Positions 26,817 through 34,265 of a DNA stretch of 64,000 nucleotides are shown piece after piece. How positions within the stretch are numbered: position 1 is the first letter of the stretch; every line of letters begins with the position of its first letter. The stretch covers positions 472,787 to 536,786 of the forward strand of contig NZ_JAMSLW010000003.1 in assembly GCF_024643285.1 (NCBI RefSeq), written 5' to 3'. Under the pieces are notes generated by a model, which saw nothing but the letters and a program-made list of their open reading frames with translations, was not told the origin of the DNA and did not search any database. The position numbers and the translations under genes are program-made. This DNA is from Parapedobacter lycopersici. Lineage in GTDB: Bacteria > Bacteroidota > Bacteroidia > Sphingobacteriales > Sphingobacteriaceae.

Positions 26817-27590
26817 TTACGGTTTCAGCTGCCGGATAAATTCCGGGATTTTTTCCAGGTAATCCACCTCACCCAACAACCGGACAAACGCGCTGCCTAC
26901 GATGGCACCGTCGGCAAAGTCGGTGGCCCGGACAAAGGCCTGGCGATCGGAGATCCCGAATCCAATCACTACAGGGTTGGTAAGTTCCATGCGTTGGATC
27001 CGTGCAAAATAGGCATCCGTGCTTTCCGATACGGTCAGGTTTTTACCGGTAGTGGCCGAAGAAGAGAGCAGGTAGATAAAACCGGTCGATAGCTGATCGA
27101 TCTTGCGGATCCGCACCTCGGTTGTTTGTGGGGTTACAAGGAAGATGTTGCTGAGTCCATTTTCCTGGAAAATGTCCCGGTAGTGTGTTTCATATTCATC
27201 CATAGGCAGATCAGGTACGATCACGCCATCCACCCCCGCAGCACGGCAGTCGCGGCAAAACCGTTCAATACCGTATTGCAGCACCGGGTTCACATAACCC
27301 ATTAACAATACGGGTATAGTTACCCGCTGACGCAGGACCTTAAGCTGGTCAAACAGCAGCGCCAGCGTCATCCCGTTTTTCAGCGCGACTTCCGAACTGT
27401 GCTGGATAACGGGACCATCCGCCACCGGATCCGAGTATGGGAAGCCGATTTCCAGGAAATCAGCCCCGGATTGCTCAAGCGCCTCGGCAATATCCAGGGT
27501 GCTGTCCAATGTAGGGTACCCGGCGGTAAAGTAAATAGAAAGGATGCGTTTGTTGCCTTTAGCGGCAAATAAGCTGTTAATTCTGTTCAT
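26817..27590 (-). CDS. trpA: Tryptophan synthase alpha chain
   Basis: Releases indole from indole-3-glycerol phosphate and passes it to TrpB. 257 residues of TIM barrel with catalytic Glu in FLEIGFPYSDPVADGP and the active-site Asp in the same loop, GVIVPDLPMDE, and STGFIYLLSSSATTG. Length is typical. It is the last gene of the trp unit, starting 2 bp after the trpB stop. Confidence 0.97.
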   Translation of the reverse strand: MNRINSLFAAKGNKRILSIYFTAGYPTLDSTLDIAEALEQSGADFLEIGFPYSDPVADGPVIQHSSEVALKNGMTLALLFDQLKVLRQRVTIPVLLMGYVNPVLQYGIERFCRDCRAAGVDGVIVPDLPMDEYETHYRDIFQENGLSNIFLVTPQTTEVRIRKIDQLSTGFIYLLSSSATTGKNLTVSESTDAYFARIQRMELTNPVVIGFGISDRQAFVRATDFADGAIVGSAFVRLLGEVDYLEKIPEFIRQLKP

Positions 27591-27592
27591 GG

Positions 27593-28777
27593 TTAAAACC
27601 CGAAATACTTCATGTAATTATCCAAATCCTTATCTCCCCGGCCTGAAAGGCAAACAACGACGTTGTCATCTTTGCGAAACGTCATTTTTTCCAATTGGGC
27701 CAGCGCATGTGCACTTTCAATGGCAGGTATGATTCCCTCCAACCGGGTAAGCAGCAGACCGGCCTTCATAGCTTCGTCGTCTGTAATGCTGCTATATTGT
27801 GCACGCCCCGATGTATAAAGCCATGCATGCTGTGGCCCGATACCCGGATAGTCAAGTCCAGCCGATATGGAATAAGGTTCTACCACCTGACCATCTGCCG
27901 TTTGCATTAAAATGGACCTACTGCCATGCAACACACCCTCCCGGCCCAATGCCGTAGTAGCTGCTGACTCTCCGGATTCCACACCCAATCCGGCGGCCTC
28001 TACAGCAACCAGCCGCACCGTAGGCTCATCAAGAAAATGGTAAAACATACCGATGGCATTGCTGCCGCCACCTACACAGGCAATGGCAAAGTCGGGGTTT
28101 TCGCGTCCCGTCTGTTCTAGCAATTGTCGCTTTGTTTCTTCGGAAATCACCGATTGGAAACGGGCTACCATATCCGGGTAAGGATGCGGACCCACCACCG
28201 ACCCGATGATGTAGTGCGTATCCACCGGATTATTTATCCAGTCGCGCAGTGCTTCATTGGTTGCGTCTTTCAGGGTCTTGCTGCCGGAGTTAGCAGCTAC
28301 TACTTCGGCGCCCATCATTTTCATCCGTGCCACATTGGGTGCCTGCCGTTCGATGTCGACTGCGCCCATGTAAACGACACATTCCAATCCTTTCAATGCA
28401 CATACGGTTGCGGTAGCCACCCCATGCTGTCCGGCGCCGGTTTCGGCAATGATCCGTTTTTTCCCCAGGCGCTCGGCAAGCAGGATCTGTCCGATAGTGT
28501 TATTTATCTTATGTGCACCCGTGTGGTTCAGGTCTTCCCGCTTGAGGAAAACATTGGCCTTATACCGTTCGGATAGGCGCCTGGCCAGGTAAAGCGGCGA
28601 AGGCCTGCCAACGTAGTCTTTCAATAACTGGTTGAACTCGGCCCTGAAATCAGGGCGCTGCATGATTGTCAGGTACTGCTGGCGAAGTTCTTCCACATTG
28701 GGATAAAGCATCTCGGGAATATATGCACCTCCGAAATTGCCGTAATACCCTTTTTCGTTAACCTGGTATTTACTCAT
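27593..28777 (-). CDS. trpB: Tryptophan synthase beta chain
   Basis: PLP enzyme joining indole and serine. 394 residues with PLP lysine in [21 protein letters not shown], the phosphate-binding [10 protein letters not shown], and the C-terminal [11 protein letters not shown]. It belongs to the standard TrpB1 type that works with TrpA. It overlaps trpF by 4 bases upstream and is followed by trpA after 2 bp. Confidence 0.98.
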   Translation of the reverse strand: MSKYQVNEKGYYGNFGGAYIPEMLYPNVEELRQQYLTIMQRPDFRAEFNQLLKDYVGRPSPLYLARRLSERYKANVFLKREDLNHTGAHKINNTIGQILLAERLGKKRIIAETGAGQHGVATATVCALKGLECVVYMGAVDIERQAPNVARMKMMGAEVVAANSGSKTLKDATNEALRDWINNPVDTHYIIGSVVGPHPYPDMVARFQSVISEETKRQLLEQTGRENPDFAIACVGGGSNAIGMFYHFLDEPTVRLVAVEAAGLGVESGESAATTALGREGVLHGSRSILMQTADGQVVEPYSISAGLDYPGIGPQHAWLYTSGRAQYSSITDDEAMKAGLLLTRLEGIIPAIESAHALAQLEKMTFRKDDNVVVCLSGRGDKDLDNYMKYFGF

Positions 28778-29397
28778 CGTGCTATCAGTTGAAATGTTTT
28801 CTTCAGTAATTCAATGTTCTTAACACCCGGGCTGGTCTCAAATTTAGAGTTTAAATCCAGGGCATAGCACCGGGAGTCATTCAGCCGAAGGGCTTCCTGG
28901 ATGTTCTCGTAACGGAGCCCTCCGCTCAAAAAATACGATTTGGCAGACGGATAATCTTCCAGCAGTTTCCAGTCGAAAACCTTTCCCGTCCCACCATATT
29001 GGCTGCTTTGGGTATCGAACAGGTAATAGTCTGCCGCATCTTCATAGGGAATCAGACGGGACCAATCGTATGCGGCTCCGATACCGAATGCCTTGATGAC
29101 CTTCACATGCTGCGCCCGCAGGGCCATGCAATAGGCAGGAGATTCATCACCATGCAGCTGTACGGCCTGGAAATCATACGCATTGATGGCCGCCTGTACT
29201 TCTTCAAGTGGGTGGTTTACGAAAACCCCCGTCTTTTTTACCCCCTGTAACGTTTTCACCCATGCGGGGTCCAGCTGGTCGACAAAACGACCGGAAGGTA
29301 CATGGAAAATAAAACCGATATAATCCGGCTGTAACCCGATCACATCCAGGATGTTTTCCCGGTCCTTCAGTCCGCATATCTTTATTTTGGGTTTCAT
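28774..29397 (-). CDS. trpF: Phosphoribosylanthranilate isomerase
   Basis: Converts PRA to CdRP in tryptophan synthesis. 207 residues; the catalytic cysteine is in KICGLKD near the N-terminus and the general acid in the C-terminal region around [33 protein letters not shown] and [16 protein letters not shown] are family motifs. It overlaps trpB by 4 bases. The 116-bp gap to trpD holds no trpC; only a short ACGGCTG/CAGCCGT dyad is seen there. Confidence 0.96.
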   Translation of the reverse strand: MKPKIKICGLKDRENILDVIGLQPDYIGFIFHVPSGRFVDQLDPAWVKTLQGVKKTGVFVNHPLEEVQAAINAYDFQAVQLHGDESPAYCMALRAQHVKVIKAFGIGAAYDWSRLIPYEDAADYYLFDTQSSQYGGTGKVFDWKLLEDYPSAKSYFLSGGLRYENIQEALRLNDSRCYALDLNSKFETSPGVKNIELLKKTFQLIAR

Positions 29398-29513
29398 CTT
29401 CCTTGCCAGCTAACGGCTGTCAGCCGTTTTGTATTATTTTGCTTTTATTCTTATTCTGTGCCAATCTTTTGTCCATTGGTTCGATGCGCCATATCAAAGG
29501 CATTAGCCACAAC

Positions 29514-30506
29514 TTATCGACTGCCCACCAGTTTCTTTAAGCAGCCCAGGGCATTCTTCCCGACCAGGGATATTTCTGCTTCATAATAACAATCGCCAAA
29601 GCTTTTCTCCGGATGGATAGTCTGGATGGCAATAGCCGCATTGGTCAATACCACCATGTTCTGGGTGTCAGTTCCGTCTCCGCTCAGTACACGCATAAAA
29701 ATGTCTGCGGCTTCCTTTATTGTTTCCCCTCCGGTTATCAAGCTGGGGTCGATGGGTTCGAAACCCAATTGCTGAACGGTATGGTACTGTTCCCCGCGGC
29801 CGCTGATGGTTTTGAAGTCGCCCGTGAGTGAGATTTCATCGTAACCATCCAATGCATGCAATATCGTATACTGTTTGTCCGTATGCTGGTACAGATAACC
29901 ATACAGACGGGCAATCTCCAGACTGAATACACCAACAGACTGATAGCGGGGATTAGTAGGATTAACCAACGGACCGATCATATTAAAAAAGGTCTTCACG
30001 CCTAATTCACGGCGTATGGGGGCGACGGTCTTCATCGCCGGATGGAAGAGCGGTGCATGAAGAAAACAGATGTTAGCCGTGTCCAGCTGTCGTTTAATTT
30101 CACCCTTATCATTCGTGAAAACATGACCGAGATATTCGATCACATTCGATGATCCGCAACTGGATGAAACACCATAATTACCATGTTTGGCTACGGTGTA
30201 GCCCGCCCCGGCCACAATAAACGACGCCAGGGTGGAAATGTTAAACGTATTTTTACCATCACCGCCCGTACCACATAGATCGATCAGGTCATACCCCGGA
30301 AAATCCATTTTGAGACACAGGTCATACATGGCATCACGAAAGCCGGCCAATTCTTCTACCCGTATGCTGCGCATACCGTATGCCGTCATAAATGCTGCAA
30401 TCTGAGAAGCGTTGTACTTACCTGAGGCAATATTGGTCAAAATCTCATAGGCTTCATTTTTCGTGAAGGTTTTATATTCAAAAAGATGTGTTAGAATCTG
30501 TTTCAT
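29514..30506 (-). CDS. trpD: Anthranilate phosphoribosyltransferase
   Basis: Joins anthranilate and PRPP. 330 residues with the PRPP loop LCGTGGDGKNTFNIST, KHGNYGVSSSCGSSNVIEYLG, and VKTFFNMIGPLVNPTNPRYQSVGVF. It is the first structural gene after the trp leader and attenuator; trpE and trpG, which normally precede it, are missing here. A short A-rich stretch precedes the start. Confidence 0.97.
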   Translation of the reverse strand: MKQILTHLFEYKTFTKNEAYEILTNIASGKYNASQIAAFMTAYGMRSIRVEELAGFRDAMYDLCLKMDFPGYDLIDLCGTGGDGKNTFNISTLASFIVAGAGYTVAKHGNYGVSSSCGSSNVIEYLGHVFTNDKGEIKRQLDTANICFLHAPLFHPAMKTVAPIRRELGVKTFFNMIGPLVNPTNPRYQSVGVFSLEIARLYGYLYQHTDKQYTILHALDGYDEISLTGDFKTISGRGEQYHTVQQLGFEPIDPSLITGGETIKEAADIFMRVLSGDGTDTQNMVVLTNAAIAIQTIHPEKSFGDCYYEAEISLVGKNALGCLKKLVGSR

Positions 30507-30520
30507 GCAGTGTAATAGGT

Positions 30521-30549
30521 AAAAAAAAAGCTCGCCTATATTGGCAAGC
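30521..30549 (-). terminator. trp attenuator (terminator hairpin before trpD)
   Basis: On the minus strand GCTTGCC (30549-30543) pairs with GGCGAGC (30536-30530), including one G-U, around AATATA and is followed by nine T. It lies 15 bases upstream of trpD and 55 bases downstream of the leader peptide stop, the position of a transcription attenuator. A possible anti-terminator partner is TTGGGGCAG further upstream, which can pair partly with TTGCCAA; that alternative was not computed. Confidence 0.8.
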
Positions 30550-30603
30550 CGTTATGATATACTGTATAGTGATTACGATAATCAATAAGCGCTGCCCCAA
30601 CAA

Positions 30604-30651
30604 TTAACTGCCGGGCCACCACCACGTAATATATACTGTTAAAGAAGTCAT
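30604..30651 (-). CDS. trpL: trp operon leader peptide with three tandem Trp codons
   Basis: A 15-residue peptide MTSLTVYITWWWPGS, read on the minus strand, with three consecutive TGG codons. It lies between the promoter and the attenuator hairpin of trpD-F-B-A. In this design a ribosome stalled at the Trp codons for lack of charged tRNA-Trp favours an anti-terminator. The stop is followed by GCCC/GGGC complementarity that could form the pausing hairpin. The Trp-triplet together with position and terminator makes the assignment strong, although the peptide itself has no function. Confidence 0.88.
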   Translation of the reverse strand: MTSLTVYITWWWPGS

Positions 30652-30666
30652 TTGATTTCAGTGAGG

Positions 30667-30697
30667 CAAATATGGTTGTTTATTTTGAAAGATGCAA
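30667..30697 (-). promoter_or_regulatory. Promoter of the trp leader operon
   Basis: Minus strand: TTG (30697-30695), 20 bases, then CATATTTG (30674-30667), seven of eight matches to TAnnTTTG. Transcription would start near 30661, only about 10 bases before the leader peptide ATG. Confidence 0.7.
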
Positions 30698-30732
30698 TAG
30701 GCAATCAGGTTTTTTTCGGACGGGCAGTTAAC

Positions 30733-30763
30733 AAAACTGCCCCGCAGTATGCGGGGCAGTTTT
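30733..30763 (-). terminator. Terminator after the DUF2795 gene
   Basis: A perfect 13-bp inverted repeat, AAAACTGCCCCGC (30733-30745) and GCGGGGCAGTTTT (30751-30763), around a 5-base loop, placed 3 bp after the gene's end. It is symmetrical enough to work on both strands and shields the trp promoter from read-through. Confidence 0.8.
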
Positions 30764-30766
30764 ATA

Positions 30767-30988
30767 TTAATATTCGTCTTCGTTGAAGAAGAAATCATCC
30801 TTGGTCGGATAATCTGGCCAAATCTCCTCAATGTTTTCATAGGGCTCCCCATCGTCCTCAAGAGCCTGCAGGTTTTCAATCACCTCGACAGGCGCTCCCG
30901 AACGTATGGCGTAGTCAATGAGTTCGTCTTTTGTTGCTGGCCATGGTGCATCTTCCAAATGCGAGGCTAACTCTAATGTCCAATACAT
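30767..30988 (-). CDS. DUF2795 family protein
   Basis: A 73-residue acidic protein, MYWTLELASHLEDAPWPATK..., ending FFFNEDEY. This short protein is highly conserved across Bacteroidota and matches the DUF2795 family as I remember it. No transmembrane helix or signal. It is a single-gene unit with its own -7 box and terminator. Function is not known to me. Confidence 0.88.
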   Translation of the reverse strand: MYWTLELASHLEDAPWPATKDELIDYAIRSGAPVEVIENLQALEDDGEPYENIEEIWPDYPTKDDFFFNEDEY

Positions 30989-31015
30989 AACTCAATACTT
31001 TAATTTAATTTTGCG

Positions 31016-31023
31016 CAAAAATA
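31016..31023 (-). promoter_or_regulatory. -7 box of the DUF2795 gene
   Basis: Minus-strand TATTTTTG, perfect TAnnTTTG, 27 bases before the ATG, in an AT-rich region. Confidence 0.55.
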
Positions 31024-31138
31024 TAATATTTATATTATGTTTTTTAAATTTTTTGATAACATTTTTAATAGATGGTTTAAGTAGTTATTTATTAAGGTGT
31101 TAGGTGTGTTATGTGTGTGCATTGTATACGTGCAAACA

Positions 31139-31897
31139 CTAAATATGCTCAAAATCGCTCCCTTTCTCCCGCAGCGCTGCAAGCCGGGGTGAAACTTGCT
31201 TAATGTCGTTGTTCGGATAATCGTCCTCAATTAAACCATCGCGCATCCGCACGATGCGGTGGGCATGTTGGGCAATATCTTCTTCGTGGGTAACCAGGAT
31301 AATGGTATTTCCTTTGGAATGTATTTCTTCAAGCAATCCCATGATTTCAACCGATGTTTTGGTGTCCAGGTTTCCGGTAGGCTCATCGGCGAGTATGATC
31401 GAGGGATCATTGATGAGTGCCCGGGCTACTGCCACGCGTTGGCGCTGTCCGCCGGATAACTCATTTGGCTTGTGGTCTACCCGGTTACCCAGTCCTACGC
31501 TTTCCAGCGCCGCCTGTGCTTTTTCTTCGCGGTTCTTCTTGCTTAATCCAGCATAAATCAGCGGGAGCGCCACGTTATCCAGTGAGGTAGAACGCGGAAG
31601 CAGGTTGAACGTCTGGAATACAAATCCAATTTCCTTGTTTCGGACTTCAGCGAGTTCATCGTCCGTCATGTCACTTACGTTAACTCCATTGAGGACATAT
31701 TCTCCGCGTGTCGGTGTATCCAGGCAGCCCAGGATGTTCATCAGGGTGGATTTCCCTGATCCCGAAGGCCCCATAAGCGCCACGAATTCACCTTTATTGA
31801 TTTGGAGGGTCACCGATTTTAATGCATGGATGGTTTCGGCCCCAATGACATATTTGCGCCCGATATCACTGATTTGAATAAGTGGCTGTTGTGACAT
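31139..31897 (-). CDS. ABC transporter ATP-binding protein (LolD/MacB type)
   Basis: ATPase subunit of a type VII-like ABC system (lipoprotein release, FtsE-like or macrolide-type efflux). 252 residues with Walker [11 protein letters not shown]-loop [10 protein letters not shown], signature [15 protein letters not shown], Walker [13 protein letters not shown] and switch HEED. A C-terminal tail of about 25 residues follows the core. No permease gene is next to it, so the partner is elsewhere. It is the last gene of a unit with an acyltransferase (42 bp upstream) and a dipeptidase. Confidence 0.92.
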   Translation of the reverse strand: MSQQPLIQISDIGRKYVIGAETIHALKSVTLQINKGEFVALMGPSGSGKSTLMNILGCLDTPTRGEYVLNGVNVSDMTDDELAEVRNKEIGFVFQTFNLLPRSTSLDNVALPLIYAGLSKKNREEKAQAALESVGLGNRVDHKPNELSGGQRQRVAVARALINDPSIILADEPTGNLDTKTSVEIMGLLEEIHSKGNTIILVTHEEDIAQHAHRIVRMRDGLIEDDYPNNDIKQVSPRLAALREKGSDFEHI

Positions 31898-31939
31898 AAC
31901 TGTATTTTATTTTGATAAGACGAATGAAAAGAAAAAATG

Positions 31940-32683
31940 TTACAGTCCCCCGATCCTGTTCCATTGTTCCCGGATCCGGTTATATACTTCATCTCGCAAT
32001 TGGTCGGCCCCAGCAGGACCGGAATCGTTAACGACAATGGGAGCCAGTACTTCCACGCGAACGACGCCGGGCCTGCTACCGAACTGACGGGCTTCATCCC
32101 AATGGAGCTTCCACGCATTTTGGATAACCACGGGGATGATAGGCACTTGTGCCTCAACGGCCAGTTTAAACGGCCCATTTTTGAAACTATAAAGTCGCGG
32201 GGGAAACTCTTCGCCTATATGGCCTTCCGGAAAGATAGCCATGCTTTTACCCCGCTGGATATGCCCAAGCGCACGCTGGAAAGCCCGAAATCCTGAAATT
32301 TTACTATCGCGTTTCAATGGAATATCAATTGTGCGGAAAAACATTCCCGTTACCGGATTATTGAGCAATTCCACTTTACCCACGAACGAAAACCCTGTCG
32401 GACAAAGCAGAACAAGCGCTGTGATGTCCAGATTGGAGGTGTGATTCGCACAGATAATGTGCGGTTTCGACCAATCAATGGCCGTTTCGTATCGAAAGCG
32501 GTAAAAAATACCTACCATGGCTGAACTCAGTACGCCAATGATGCGGCGGCATCGCGCTATGCCGTTAAAATGACGTTCCGGATCCCGGGCAAGTACCCAC
32601 AGGACCGGATAAAATAGGGTAAAGAAAAACAGGACGGATGCCAGATATAGGTAGCGATGCAATTTTCTTAATAAATGTACCAT
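31940..32683 (-). CDS. plsC: 1-acyl-sn-glycerol-3-phosphate acyltransferase (PlsC family)
   Basis: Membrane-associated acyltransferase making phosphatidic acid. 247 residues: hydrophobic N-terminus (YLYLASVLFFFTLFYPVLWVLA), then catalytic NHTSNLDI (HX4D), PLKRDSKISGFRAF, and the FPEGHIGE substrate motif. It lies 18 bp after the dipeptidase gene and 42 bp before the ABC ATPase. It could also be a lysophospholipid or ornithine-lipid acyltransferase of the same family. Confidence 0.9.
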   Translation of the reverse strand: MVHLLRKLHRYLYLASVLFFFTLFYPVLWVLARDPERHFNGIARCRRIIGVLSSAMVGIFYRFRYETAIDWSKPHIICANHTSNLDITALVLLCPTGFSFVGKVELLNNPVTGMFFRTIDIPLKRDSKISGFRAFQRALGHIQRGKSMAIFPEGHIGEEFPPRLYSFKNGPFKLAVEAQVPIIPVVIQNAWKLHWDEARQFGSRPGVVRVEVLAPIVVNDSGPAGADQLRDEVYNRIREQWNRIGGL

Positions 32684-32701
32684 CCTTACCCTATTATGCC
32701 A

Positions 32702-34069
32702 TCAATCGAGCGCTGCAAAATATTTATGGAACAGCGGAATGGTTTCAATCCCTTTCAGGTAATTGGCAATGTCGTACTTTTCGTTAGGCGAGTGGAGGTT
32801 ATCGCTATCGAGACCAAAGCCCATGAGTACCGTTTTCAGGCCAAGCACTTTTTCAAACAAAGAAACAATTGGAATGCTGCCGCCACCGCGTGTGGGGATT
32901 GGCTTTTTTCCGAAAGCGGTTTCGATTGCTTTTTCAGCTGCCCGGTAGGCCTTGCTGTCAGTAGGTGTAACCGCAGGTTCACCGCCGTGATGCGGTGTTA
33001 CTTTCACCTTTACATAATCCGGTGCAATGCGTTCAAAATGTTTTACAAATAATTCGGTGATTGCGTGCGAATCCTGGGTGGGCACCAGCCGCATGGAGAT
33101 TTTGGCATGCGCTTTTGAAGGTAACACCGTTTTAGCCCCTTCTCCGATATATCCGCCCCAGATGCCGTTCACTTCAAGGGTAGGCCGGATGCCGGTCCGT
33201 TCGATTGTTGTATATCCCTTTTCACCCCAAAGCGCGTCAATACCGAGGTCCTTTTTATATTCAGCTTCATCGAAAGGTGCTTCGTTGAGCGCCTTGCGTT
33301 CCGCATCAGTGAGTGCTACCACATCGTCATAGAAACCCGGAATAGTAATCCGGTTATCCGCGTCATGTAATGATGCGATCAACTTGGCCAGTACGGTAGC
33401 GGGATTGGCCACAGCACCGCCGTATACACCTGAATGCAGGTCCCGGTTCGGGCCGGTCACTTCCACTTCGAGGTATGACAGTCCACGGAGGCCGGTCTCC
33501 AGTGAAGGCGTATCAAGACTGATCATCGCCGTATCCGAGATCAGCACAATATCCGCGGCAAGCCGCTCTGTATTCGCTTTTACAAATTCACCCAGGTGAT
33601 CGGACCCCACTTCTTCTTCCCCTTCAATCATAAACTTGATATTGCAGGCCAGTGTGCCGGTCGCTTCCATCAGCTCAAGTGCCTTAATATGCATATAAAA
33701 TTGCCCTTTATCGTCGCATGCGCCACGGGCGAATATCTTGCCGTCACGTACGGTGGGCTCAAAAGGAGGAGTTTCCCAAAGTTCCAGCGGGTCAGGCGGC
33801 TGTACATCATAATGCCCGTACACCAGTACAGTAGGTCGATCCGGATCGATGATTTTTTCACCGTATACGATCGGATGGCCCGCAGTAGGGCATACTTCCA
33901 CTTTATCGGCCCCTGCATCGCGCAGTTTTTGAGCCACGAATGCTGCGGTTCGGCTTACATCATCTTTATATTTCGGGTCCGCGCTTACCGAAGGATATCG
34001 GAGCAATTCAAATAATTCGTCAAGGAAACGCTGTTGATGGGTAGCTACGTACTCTTTTATTTTTTGCAT
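32702..34069 (-). CDS. M20-family dipeptidase
   Basis: Zinc-dependent peptidase of the M20 family (carnosinase/PepV-like branch). 455 residues with VYGHYDVQPPDPLELW (metal His and Asp), RGACDDKGQF, EGEEEVGSDH (catalytic Glu plus metal ligand), a lid/dimerisation domain around 190-320, and RGGGSIPI near the end. No signal peptide, so cytoplasmic. It is the first gene of a three-gene unit with plsC and the ABC ATPase. Confidence 0.93.
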   Translation of the reverse strand: MQKIKEYVATHQQRFLDELFELLRYPSVSADPKYKDDVSRTAAFVAQKLRDAGADKVEVCPTAGHPIVYGEKIIDPDRPTVLVYGHYDVQPPDPLELWETPPFEPTVRDGKIFARGACDDKGQFYMHIKALELMEATGTLACNIKFMIEGEEEVGSDHLGEFVKANTERLAADIVLISDTAMISLDTPSLETGLRGLSYLEVEVTGPNRDLHSGVYGGAVANPATVLAKLIASLHDADNRITIPGFYDDVVALTDAERKALNEAPFDEAEYKKDLGIDALWGEKGYTTIERTGIRPTLEVNGIWGGYIGEGAKTVLPSKAHAKISMRLVPTQDSHAITELFVKHFERIAPDYVKVKVTPHHGGEPAVTPTDSKAYRAAEKAIETAFGKKPIPTRGGGSIPIVSLFEKVLGLKTVLMGFGLDSDNLHSPNEKYDIANYLKGIETIPLFHKYFAALD

Positions 34070-34094
34070 AAGTCGTGCGATTAACGGTTCAGGA

Positions 34095-34102
34095 CAAAAC
34101 TA
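34095..34102 (-). promoter_or_regulatory. -7 box of the dipeptidase operon
   Basis: Minus-strand TAGTTTTG, perfect TAnnTTTG, 25 bases before the ATG; no clear TTG partner. Confidence 0.55.
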
Positions 34103-34203
34103 CATAATGTATTGATGAATACCATACTGTTTTACCGATTCCTTCGGACGATGTGTTAAAAATAGTTAAATAAGTTATTGGTTATTTGATATATACTTTA
34201 TAT

Positions 34204-34234
34204 TCGTATTTTTACGATTAATTCGTAGTTACGA
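34204..34234 (+). promoter_or_regulatory. BlaI-like operator cluster before the barrel protein/GLPGLI operon
   Basis: Alternating half-sites TCGTA (34204-34208), TACGA (34213-34217), TCGTA (34223-34227) and TACGA (34230-34234). The middle pair forms TACGA-N5-TCGTA, the same dyad with the same spacing as in the blaI-type promoter at 48480-48494. It overlaps a possible -7 box TATTTTTA (34207-34214) and lies 32-62 bp before the gene start, where a repressor would act. Confidence 0.6.
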
Positions 34235-34265
34235 AAGAAAAGAACCATGACCATAAATCTAACCA

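Noticed and set aside
29398..29513. A second attenuator between trpD and trpF (ACGGCTG/CAGCCGT dyad)
   Set aside because: The stem has a one-base centre and no T-tract on the minus strand, so it is unlikely to terminate.
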